Below, one piece after another: positions 52,913 to 59,234 of a stretch of 59,234 nt of DNA. Numbering within the stretch: position 1 is the stretch's first letter; the number at the start of each line of letters is the position of its first letter. This DNA is from Vibrio furnissii CIP 102972 (GTDB lineage: Bacteria; Pseudomonadota; Gammaproteobacteria; Enterobacterales; Vibrionaceae), in NCBI RefSeq assembly GCF_000176175.1, contig NZ_ACZP01000015.1, forward strand, positions 1-59,234. Reading direction: 5' to 3'. The position numbers and the translations under genes were made by a program. The notes beneath the pieces are model-generated. The model was not told the DNA's origin and searched no databases. It saw only the letters and a list, made by a program, of their open reading frames with translations.

Positions 52913-54202
52913 TTGTTTGACCGTTACGAAGCCGGTGAGCGAGCCGTACTTGTTCATATCAACTTCACGCAAGAGGGTGAATGGGAAGATCTCAGAGAAT
53001 GTGAAATGCTGGTCTCTTCCGCAGGAGTGTCGACCCTACAGGTGATCACCGGTAGCCGACAATCTCCTCACCCTAAATATTATGTCGGTGAGGGCAAAGC
53101 CCAGGAAATTGCACAGGCCGTCCAAACGACGGACGCTGATGTGGTGATTTTCAACCATGCCCTCTCTCCTGCCCAAGAACGTAACCTCGAACATCTCTGC
53201 CAATGTCGAGTGATCGACCGTACCGGTCTGATCCTAGATATCTTTGCACAGCGTGCGCGTACTCACGAAGGTAAATTACAAGTGGAACTGGCTCAGTTGC
53301 GCCATATTTCTACTCGTCTGATTCGTGGTTGGACGCACTTGGAACGTCAAAAGGGCGGTATCGGCTTACGTGGTCCGGGTGAAACCCAGTTGGAGACGGA
53401 CCGTCGTTTATTGCGTGAACGAATCAAAGCCATTTTGCGCCGTTTAGAGCGCGTAGCGAAGCAGCGTGAACAAGGTCGACGTGCACGAAACCGGGCAGAA
53501 ATACCCACGGTTTCATTAGTCGGTTATACCAACGCAGGGAAATCGACCCTGTTTAACCGCATTACCTCAGCGGGCGTCTATGCCGCAGACCAACTGTTTG
53601 CGACCCTCGACCCGACCTTGAGAAAAATTGATTTAGCCGATGTTGGGCCAGCGATTTTGGCCGACACCGTCGGATTCATTCGTCATTTACCACACGATCT
53701 GGTGGCCGCATTCAAAGCCACGTTACAAGAAACTCAGGAAGCTGACATTTTGTTACATGTTGTGGATGCGAGTGACGAGCGTTTTCGTGAGAATATTCAG
53801 GCTGTCGATGATGTTCTGCTGGAGATTGAGGCCAACGAAGTGCCCACGCTCTTGGTGATGAACAAAATCGATAATCTAGAAGGCCAACAACCTCGTATAG
53901 AAAGAGACGACGAGGGCGTTCCGAGAGCGGTGTGGGTCTCGGCAATGGATGGTCTTGGCATTGATCTGCTGTTTGCAGCACTGACCGAACGTCTGGTCAG
54001 TCAGATCGTTGAATATCGCTTGCGAGTTCCGCCACAACACCAAGGCAGAATCCGCAGTACCTTCTTCCAAATGAAGTGCATACAACACGAAGAGTATGAT
54101 CAAGAAGGCAATTTACTGATCACAGTTCGTATGCAGCAAGTGGATTGGTCTAGACTAGAAAAAAGAGAAGAGGCAGTTTTACGTGACTTTATAGTTACTT
54201 AA
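52913..54202 (+). CDS. hflX: Ribosome-rescue GTPase HflX
   Basis: GTPase that splits stalled 70S ribosomes under stress. The 429-residue protein starts at TTG, placed 6 bases after an AAGGAG-type site (AAGGAGTTGATAGC), giving MFDRYEAGERAVLVHI. It has the N-terminal HflX domain (with GKAQEIAQ and the GGIGLRGPGETQLETDRR segment) and the GTPase domain with GYTNAGKSTLF at 204-214, DTVGF and NKID. It is 41 bases after hfq. Confidence 0.95.
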   Translation: MFDRYEAGERAVLVHINFTQEGEWEDLRECEMLVSSAGVSTLQVITGSRQSPHPKYYVGEGKAQEIAQAVQTTDADVVIFNHALSPAQERNLEHLCQCRVIDRTGLILDIFAQRARTHEGKLQVELAQLRHISTRLIRGWTHLERQKGGIGLRGPGETQLETDRRLLRERIKAILRRLERVAKQREQGRRARNRAEIPTVSLVGYTNAGKSTLFNRITSAGVYAADQLFATLDPTLRKIDLADVGPAILADTVGFIRHLPHDLVAAFKATLQETQEADILLHVVDASDERFRENIQAVDDVLLEIEANEVPTLLVMNKIDNLEGQQPRIERDDEGVPRAVWVSAMDGLGIDLLFAALTERLVSQIVEYRLRVPPQHQGRIRSTFFQMKCIQHEEYDQEGNLLITVRMQQVDWSRLEKREEAVLRDFIVT

Positions 54203-54247
54203 AGGACTGCTAGAGTATAACGTCATATCAAATGATGGAGCTTTCTA

Positions 54248-55441
54248 ATGGCGTGGAATGAGCCCGGAAATAATAACGGCAACAACGGCCGCGATAATGA
54301 CCCATGGGGTAACAACAATCGCGGCGGTAAAGGTGGCCGTGAACAAGGTCCGCCAGATTTAGACGAAGTGTTTAATAAACTGAGTCAGAAGCTGGGTGGC
54401 AAGTTTGGTAAGAAAGGCGGTGGCGGTAAAGGGCCTTCTTTCTCCGGTGGTGGTGCGATTGGCTTTGGTGTCATTGCCGCGATTGCCATCGCGATTTGGT
54501 TCTTTGCTGGCTTCTACACAATTGGTGAAGCGGAGCGTGGTGTGGTGCTGCGTCTGGGTAAATACGATCGCATCGTTGATCCAGGCCTGAACTGGCGTCC
54601 GCGCTTTATTGATGAAGTGACACCGGTTAACGTGCAAGCGATCCGTTCACTGCGTGCGTCGGGTCTGATGTTGACCAAAGACGAAAACGTGGTCACCGTA
54701 TCGATGGATGTGCAATACCGTGTGGCTGACCCATACAAGTACCTGTTCAAAGTGACCAATGCAGACGACAGCCTACGCCAGGCGACGGACTCTGCACTGC
54801 GTGCTGTGATCGGTGACTCATTGATGGATAGCATTTTGACCAGTGGTCGTCAGCAAATTCGTCAGAGCACTCAGGAAACCCTGAACCAGATCATCGACGG
54901 CTACGACATGGGCTTAATCATCGTTGATGTGAACTTCCAGTCTGCCCGTCCGCCGGAGCAGGTGAAAGATGCGTTTGATGACGCCATCGCGGCGCGAGAA
55001 GATGAAGAGCGTTTCATTCGTGAAGCAGAAGCGTACAAAAACGAAATTCTGCCAAAAGCGACCGGTCGTGCTGAGCGTCTGAAGAAAGAAGCGCAAGGTT
55101 ACACCGAACGTACCGTGAACGAAGCGTTGGGTCAGGTGGCACAGTTCGAGAAACTGCTACCGGAATACACCGCGTCACCAAAAGTTACGCGTGATCGTCT
55201 GTACCTAGATGCGATGCAAGAAGTGTACTCCAACACGTCGAAAGTGCTGATTGATTCAAAATCCAGCGGCAACCTGCTGTACCTGCCAATTGATAAGTTG
55301 GCCGGGCAGGATGGCGCGGCAACCAAGCGTCCGACAAAGTCGTCTTCGGCTTATGACCAAATTGAGTTGGAATCACAACGCACTGAAACGGAAAGCGATA
55401 CCCAATCTCGCTCAACCAGCACACGTCAAGGGAGATACTAA
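54248..55441 (+). CDS. hflK: FtsH protease regulator HflK
   Basis: Inner-membrane SPFH (band 7) protein that forms a large cage with HflC around the FtsH protease. The 397-residue protein has a Gly/Asn-rich cytoplasmic N terminus (1-70), one membrane helix at about 71-91 and the SPFH domain (about 92-290), followed by a helical region and a Ser/Thr/Gln-rich tail. hflC begins two bases after its stop, so the pair should be co-expressed in equal amounts. Confidence 0.96.
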   Translation: MAWNEPGNNNGNNGRDNDPWGNNNRGGKGGREQGPPDLDEVFNKLSQKLGGKFGKKGGGGKGPSFSGGGAIGFGVIAAIAIAIWFFAGFYTIGEAERGVVLRLGKYDRIVDPGLNWRPRFIDEVTPVNVQAIRSLRASGLMLTKDENVVTVSMDVQYRVADPYKYLFKVTNADDSLRQATDSALRAVIGDSLMDSILTSGRQQIRQSTQETLNQIIDGYDMGLIIVDVNFQSARPPEQVKDAFDDAIAAREDEERFIREAEAYKNEILPKATGRAERLKKEAQGYTERTVNEALGQVAQFEKLLPEYTASPKVTRDRLYLDAMQEVYSNTSKVLIDSKSSGNLLYLPIDKLAGQDGAATKRPTKSSSAYDQIELESQRTETESDTQSRSTSTRQGRY

Positions 55442-55443
55442 GA

Positions 55444-56427
55444 ATGCGTAAGTTAATGATCCCTGTTGTCGTTGTTGTTCTGGCGTTGCTGCTGATGTCG
55501 ATGTTCGTTATCCCGGAAGGGGAGCGTGGTATCGTCATTCGTTTCGGTCGAGTGCTGAAAGACAACAATGATGTATCGAGAATTTACGAGCCAGGTCTGC
55601 ATTTCAAAATGCCAATGTTTGACCGTGTCAAAACACTGGATGCGCGCATTCAGACCATGGACGGCCGTTCGGACCGTTTCGTCACTTCGGAGAAAAAAGA
55701 CGTCATCATCGATTCGTACGTGAAATGGCGTATTGAAGACTTCGGTCAGTTCTACTTGGCAACCGGCGGCGGTAACACGCTCACGGCGGAAGCCCTGCTA
55801 GAGCGTAAAGTGACAGACGTACTGCGTTCTGAAATCGGTGCGCGTGAAATCAAGCAAATCGTTTCAGGCCCGCGTAACAGCGATGTGTTGCCAGACAGCC
55901 CGGATTCAGATGTGGTCACGACTGAAGCGGCGAAGCAGGCGTTGGAAATTGATGGTCAACGTGACCAAATCATGGAAAACGTTCTAGAAGATACCCGTAA
56001 GAGCGCCATGAAAGACTTGGGTGTTCGTGTAGTGGATTTCCGAATGAAGAAAATCAACCTACCGGATGAGATCAGTGAATCGATCTACCGTCGTATGCGC
56101 GCAGAGCGTGAATCGGTGGCTCGTAAGCACCGTTCACAAGGTCGTGAAAAAGCAGAAGTGATCAAAGCACAAGCTGAGCTTGAAGTGGCGACCATTCTGG
56201 CAGAAGCCGACAAAACCGCGCGTGTAACACGCGGTGGTGCGGATGCACGAGCGGCGAAGATCTACGCGGATGCTTACAACAAAGATCCAGAGTTCTTCAG
56301 CTTCCTACGCTCTCTTCGTGCGTACGAAAAATCATTCAGTCAGAAGAGCGACATTCTGGTCTTGGATCCGAATAGCGAATTCTTCCAATACATGAATAAC
56401 TCGAAAGGCACTGCGCCTGCGAAATAA
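55444..56427 (+). CDS. hflC: FtsH protease regulator HflC
   Basis: Partner of HflK in the FtsH-associated SPFH cage. The 327-residue protein has an N-terminal membrane anchor (about 4-22) followed by IPEGERGIVIRFGRV at the start of the SPFH domain and a helical C-terminal part with many Ala/Glu residues. It has about 60 residues between the strands of the SPFH core that carry the Pro/Asp-rich insert SGPRNSDVLPDSPDSD. Confidence 0.96.
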   Translation: MRKLMIPVVVVVLALLLMSMFVIPEGERGIVIRFGRVLKDNNDVSRIYEPGLHFKMPMFDRVKTLDARIQTMDGRSDRFVTSEKKDVIIDSYVKWRIEDFGQFYLATGGGNTLTAEALLERKVTDVLRSEIGAREIKQIVSGPRNSDVLPDSPDSDVVTTEAAKQALEIDGQRDQIMENVLEDTRKSAMKDLGVRVVDFRMKKINLPDEISESIYRRMRAERESVARKHRSQGREKAEVIKAQAELEVATILAEADKTARVTRGGADARAAKIYADAYNKDPEFFSFLRSLRAYEKSFSQKSDILVLDPNSEFFQYMNNSKGTAPAK

Positions 56428-56446
56428 TCGCCGGTTGCAGATAACA

Positions 56447-56472
56447 TAAAGGCTCCGCAAGGAGCCTTTATT
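56447..56472 (+). terminator. Terminator after hflC
   Basis: The stem AAAGGCTCC/GGAGCCTTT with a GCAA loop is followed by ATTGTTT. The T run is short, so some read-through into the next small gene is likely. Confidence 0.75.
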
Positions 56473-56504
56473 GTTTGTCGATGGATCAAACGAAGGAGAA
56501 CCCG

Positions 56505-56693
56505 GTGTCGAATTCAATTTGGGTTGCGGTTGGGCTGGTGCTCATTGTCGAAGGACTTGGCCCGTTGATTGCCCCCAACGGCTGGCGTCGCATGGTGGCA
56601 CAACTGAGTGAGCAGCCGGACCACCAATTGCGCCGCATCGGCGGTTGTCTGGTGGTGGCGGGCGCCGTGATCGCGTATTACTGTATGCGCTAA
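56505..56693 (+). CDS. DUF2065 family small membrane protein (YjeT-like)
   Basis: A 62-residue protein with two hydrophobic segments (about 2-22 and 43-60) separated by NGWRRMVAQLSEQPDHQLRR, matching the DUF2065 family that follows hflC in E. coli (yjeT). AAGGAG lies 8 bases before GTG at 56505, which I prefer to an ATG ten codons upstream. Its function is unknown; the position suggests a link to the HflKC unit. Confidence 0.82.
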   Translation: MSNSIWVAVGLVLIVEGLGPLIAPNGWRRMVAQLSEQPDHQLRRIGGCLVVAGAVIAYYCMR

Positions 56694-56724
56694 CGCTCGA
56701 GCATGGCGCCCCTCACGTGCGCCG

Positions 56725-56952
56725 TTAATAATGTGGTGGTGGTGTTTCTTGGGAGGGATCGGCCAGATTGGACGTATCCATGTTTTTCACCTTGCCCACC
56801 ACATATTTCATTTGATCCTGCATTTTGGTGATCAAGAGTTGCTGATGGCTTAACGCTTCGTTGAGTTCATCAATGGTTTGCTCCTGAAACGCCACTTTGC
56901 ATTCCAAGTCATCTATGCGCTGCAATAGCGAAGTCAACATATCGTCTTTCAT
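56725..56952 (-). CDS. slyX: SlyX family protein
   Basis: A 75-residue protein, mostly one coiled coil (LLQRIDDLECKVAFQEQTID and NEALSHQQLLITKMQDQMK), ending in the family's PPPHY tail. Its function is unknown. The start is taken at MKDDMLTSLL, two bases after the stop codon of the WD40 gene, so the two are probably co-transcribed. An alternative start is the ATG four codons later. slyX next to fkpA is also seen in E. coli. Confidence 0.88.
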   Translation of the reverse strand: MKDDMLTSLLQRIDDLECKVAFQEQTIDELNEALSHQQLLITKMQDQMKYVVGKVKNMDTSNLADPSQETPPPHY

Positions 56953-56954
56953 GA

Positions 56955-57935
56955 TTAGTCGTCGAGTTTCCAAGCTTGAGCTATACCGGCAGACGTGCCT
57001 GAAATGACACGTTGCTGTGAATCGAAAGCCGCATCATACACCACCGCGCGCGGTGGGCGGGCATCTTTTCTCGGCTCCGCTTCAAAGCTGTCGAGTTTCT
57101 TACCGCTTTGCGTGTCCCAAACGGCGATACGGCTGGATGGGGTGCCTGTCACCAAGCGGGAACCATCATCGGAAAAGCGGGCCGCAGAGAAAACCAACTG
57201 GCGTGAAAAACTGCTCAACGAAGTGCGTTTTTGCCCGGTTTTCAGATCCCATATGATGGCTTGATTGCCGCCGTCTGAGGTAAAAGCGAGTTGGCCGTCC
57301 CGTTGCAGCGCAACGCGGTTGACGCGCTGATCGTGTTTAAACTGACGTAAAATTTGGCCCGTTTGGGTGTCCCACAGATAGGCGGTGTAATCGTTGCCGC
57401 CCGTCAGGGCGTAACGACCATTGGGTGAAATCGCGACTGAATTGACTTTTTCCTGATGGGCAAGGAACTCCAGACGTCGTCCGGTGACTAAATCGACGTA
57501 AATGGCTTTCCCGTTGGAGAGGCCGAGCAGAACTTGCTCGCCATTGCTGGTGATGTCGACATCGCGAATCAGTCCGTCCGAAATGGACCAAAGGCCTTTG
57601 GCTTGCGTCCAAGCCAAATCCCAGACGGCGAAATTGATTTGGCTCGCGGTCACGGCATAGCGGCCGTTATCAGAAAGGCGGATGAGCGACACGGTGCTCG
57701 CTTGAGGATCTTGCGCGCCGAGGTCGGCGAGCTTTTTGTGTTCGCTCAGATCCCAGAGCACCAACTGATGCTCTTTGGAGTAAATCAGCGCGAATCGCCC
57801 ATCTCTACTGAGCCCAAAACTGGTGGACCCGTTGGGTTCTAAATCCCAGCGTTCGACATTCTGGTCAGAGAAAAAACAGCCATTTAACAATGAAATGACA
57901 ACAAACAGTAGGATGGAATGAGAAATTATTCGCAT
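56955..57935 (-). CDS. WD40 repeat lipoprotein
   Basis: A 326-residue protein with a lipoprotein signal (hydrophobic ILLFVVISLLNG then Cys20, followed by Phe-Phe-Ser). The rest is a run of about seven WD40-type repeats, visible as repeated units such as AISPNGRYALTGGNDYTAYL followed by W-D, and ALQRDGQLAFTSDGGNQAII followed by W-D. These form a beta propeller, normally a protein-binding platform. The residues after the lipidated Cys are not Asp, so the outer membrane is the likely location. No enzyme motif is seen. It is co-oriented with slyX and divergent from fkpA. Confidence 0.85.
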   Translation of the reverse strand: MRIISHSILLFVVISLLNGCFFSDQNVERWDLEPNGSTSFGLSRDGRFALIYSKEHQLVLWDLSEHKKLADLGAQDPQASTVSLIRLSDNGRYAVTASQINFAVWDLAWTQAKGLWSISDGLIRDVDITSNGEQVLLGLSNGKAIYVDLVTGRRLEFLAHQEKVNSVAISPNGRYALTGGNDYTAYLWDTQTGQILRQFKHDQRVNRVALQRDGQLAFTSDGGNQAIIWDLKTGQKRTSLSSFSRQLVFSAARFSDDGSRLVTGTPSSRIAVWDTQSGKKLDSFEAEPRKDARPPRAVVYDAAFDSQQRVISGTSAGIAQAWKLDD

Positions 57936-57962
57936 CAGTTCTAATTATCCGCCTCGTGTGTA

Positions 57963-57991
57963 AAGACAATCTGAAAACATAAGGCTATATT
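57963..57991 (+). promoter_or_regulatory. Possible promoter of fkpA
   Basis: AAGACA and TATATT are separated by 17 bases, about 85 bases before the fkpA start. The -35 match is modest. No clear sigma-E promoter was found, although E. coli fkpA is sigma-E controlled. Confidence 0.45.
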
Positions 57992-58074
57992 GGTACAACT
58001 CTGTGTTGCGCACCAGCTTGAAACCAAGATTTGTGCACAATCACAAAAGGTTTGCCTACAAATTGGAGAATTCA

Positions 58075-58860
58075 ATGAAATCACTTTTTAAAGTGTCGCT
58101 ACTGGCCGCAACCGTAGTGTTGGCCGTTGGCTGTCAGAAAGAAGAAGCTGCAAAACCAGAAACCGCAGCACCAGCCGCAGAACAAGCTTCTGCCGCAAAA
58201 ACGGTAACCTTCCAGAATGAAGACGACAAAGCAGCGTACGCAATTGGTGTTTCGTTTGCGAATTACCTCAGCACCAGCATTGAAAAACCAAGTGAAATTG
58301 GCATCAATCTGAACAAAGATATGGTTCTTCAGGGAATTCAGCATGTGTTTGCTGGGAACGCTGAAATGACCGAAGAAGAGACCCGTGCGGCGCTGGAAGC
58401 GCTCGATAAACGCGTGGCTGAAAAAATGAAAGCGCAAGCCACTGAAAAAGCGGCTGCGAACAAAAAAGCAGGCGATGACTACCGTGCTGAGTTCGAAAAA
58501 CAGGAAGGCGTGAAGAAAACCGCCACTGGCCTGTTGTACCAAGTGATGACCCCAGCGCAAGGTGACTCACCTAAAGATACGGATACCGTGCAAGTGCACT
58601 ACAAAGGTACGTTGATTGACGGCACGCAATTTGACAGCTCTTACGATCGTGGTGAGCCAGCGACATTCCCGTTGAATCGCGTGATCCCAGGTTGGACCGA
58701 AGGCGTGCAACTGATGCAAGTGGGCTCGAAGTACAAGTTCGTGATTCCGCCAGAGTTGGCTTACGGCGAACAAGACACGCCAACCATTCCGGCCAACTCA
58801 ACCTTGGTGTTTGAAGTGGAACTGCTGAAAATCGACAACGGTGACAAAGCAGCGCAATAA
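58075..58860 (+). CDS. fkpA: FKBP-type peptidyl-prolyl cis-trans isomerase FkpA
   Basis: Envelope chaperone and proline isomerase. The 261-residue protein has a signal ending LAVGC (Cys20), so unlike soluble E. coli FkpA it is predicted to be a lipoprotein. An N-terminal dimerisation domain (about 45-145, helical) is followed by the FKBP domain (about 165-255) with VQVHYKGTLIDGTQFDSSYD, FPLNRVIPGWTEGVQLM and IPPELAYGEQDTP. GGAG lies 6-9 bases before ATG. A longer frame from 58003 lacks a signal at its start and is not used. Confidence 0.95.
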   Translation: MKSLFKVSLLAATVVLAVGCQKEEAAKPETAAPAAEQASAAKTVTFQNEDDKAAYAIGVSFANYLSTSIEKPSEIGINLNKDMVLQGIQHVFAGNAEMTEEETRAALEALDKRVAEKMKAQATEKAAANKKAGDDYRAEFEKQEGVKKTATGLLYQVMTPAQGDSPKDTDTVQVHYKGTLIDGTQFDSSYDRGEPATFPLNRVIPGWTEGVQLMQVGSKYKFVIPPELAYGEQDTPTIPANSTLVFEVELLKIDNGDKAAQ

Positions 58861-58879
58861 GCATCACGGATTGCAACGC

Positions 58880-58908
58880 AAAGGGCCTGACTTGTTCAGG
58901 CCCTTTTT
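58880..58908 (+). terminator. Terminator after fkpA
   Basis: The stem AAAGGGCCTGA/TCAGGCCCTTT is followed by further T residues, 20 bases after the fkpA stop. Confidence 0.9.
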
Positions 58909-59037
58909 GATCCCGCTCTAGAACTGCTACATAATTTGTTCTAAATCACTTGTTGGCAATATAGCAGAGTCTTCGGCTAAAATTTTCTGATAAACTTACA
59001 CCAATTTGTTGATTTTTCGTTCTAAGGTCAAAATACA

Positions 59038-59234
59038 GTGACAACGACAGAGACTATTAATGCCGATATGTTGCTTGAGATGGAATCCGTGCATGTGAAA
59101 CCATTTACAGAGCATGACAAAGTAATTTTGCGTTCATACGAAGCCGTTGTGGATGGAATTGCCAGCTTGATTGGCCCTTTTTGTGAAATCGTTCTGCACT
59201 CGCTGGAAGATCTGGACGGGCCCGCCGGCGAGCT
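59038..59234 (+). CDS. YheO-like PAS/helix-turn-helix regulator (5' part only)
   Basis: The first 65 codons of a gene cut by the window end, starting at GTG with AAGG about 10 bases upstream. The segment ILRSYEAVVDGIASLIGPFC followed by EIVLHSLEDL closely matches E. coli YheO (ILKSYEAVVDGLAMLIG and EIVLHSLQDL), a PAS-like N domain that normally precedes a helix-turn-helix. In E. coli yheO follows fkpA and precedes tusDCB, and the same order is expected beyond the edge. An ATG at codon 11 is an alternative start. Confidence 0.82.
   Translation, partial: MTTTETINADMLLEMESVHVKPFTEHDKVILRSYEAVVDGIASLIGPFCEIVLHSLEDLDGPAGE

Overview
This window is a piece of the larger chromosome of a Vibrio species. 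The evidence is the gene order (murB-birA, coaA, tRNA-tuf, secE-nusG-rplKAJL-rpoBC, rsd, nudC, hemE, envC, gpmM, psd-rsgA, orn, queG, tsaE-amiB-mutL-miaA-hfq-hflXKC, slyX, fkpA), the Vibrio-type protein sequences, the moderate GC content and the two tandem rRNA operons. The exact species cannot be fixed by eye; a relative of V. cholerae, V. fluvialis or V. furnissii is an inference. There is no prophage, insertion sequence or CRISPR array. This is mostly conserved housekeeping chromosome, so the interest lies in broken genes, RNA genes and regulatory DNA.

Layout. 1-9518: two tandem rRNA operons. The first enters as the 3' end of its 16S gene and carries tRNA-Glu in its spacer. The second is complete, has its own promoter, carries tRNA-Ile and tRNA-Ala in its spacer and ends with tRNA-Asp and a terminator. 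9924-14831: pssA, a GNAT acetyltransferase, murB-birA and coaA. 15039-16735: four tRNAs leading into tuf. 16985-28978: secE-nusG, the L11/L1 and L10/L7-L12 ribosomal protein genes, then rpoB and rpoC, with recognisable promoters, an L10 autoregulatory leader and a partial terminator before rpoB. 29074-36532: rsd, nudC, hemE, a TetR regulator, a DHH phosphoesterase, envC and gpmM. 36697-41282: a drug/metabolite transporter, a chemoreceptor and a frameshifted anion transporter. 41452-44221: psd, rsgA and orn. 44447-45448: an expanded tRNA array of six Gly(GCC) genes, one of them damaged, and three initiator tRNAs. 45494-46021: a non-coding block with DnaA boxes in the position of E. coli datA. 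46022-56693: queG, tsaE-amiB-mutL-miaA-hfq-hflX-hflK-hflC and a small membrane protein. 56725-59234: slyX, a WD40 lipoprotein, fkpA and the start of a yheO-type regulator.

The functions are translation and transcription machinery, envelope biogenesis (phosphatidylserine synthesis by pssA and decarboxylation by psd; murB; the amidase amiB and an EnvC-type amidase activator), cofactor synthesis (CoA, biotin, haem) and tRNA modification (tsaE, miaA, queG).

The most striking observation is that hfq, the RNA chaperone gene at 52608-52871, is intact in every respect except that codon 33 is TAA where the family has CAA (Gln). As written the cell would make only a 32-residue fragment. A second lesion is a one-base expansion of a G tract in a SLC13-type transporter. 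Other points of interest are an orphan strong terminator facing the minus strand between nudC and hemE, suggesting an undescribed small RNA, the datA-like block, and a compensatory base-pair change between the two 23S genes.
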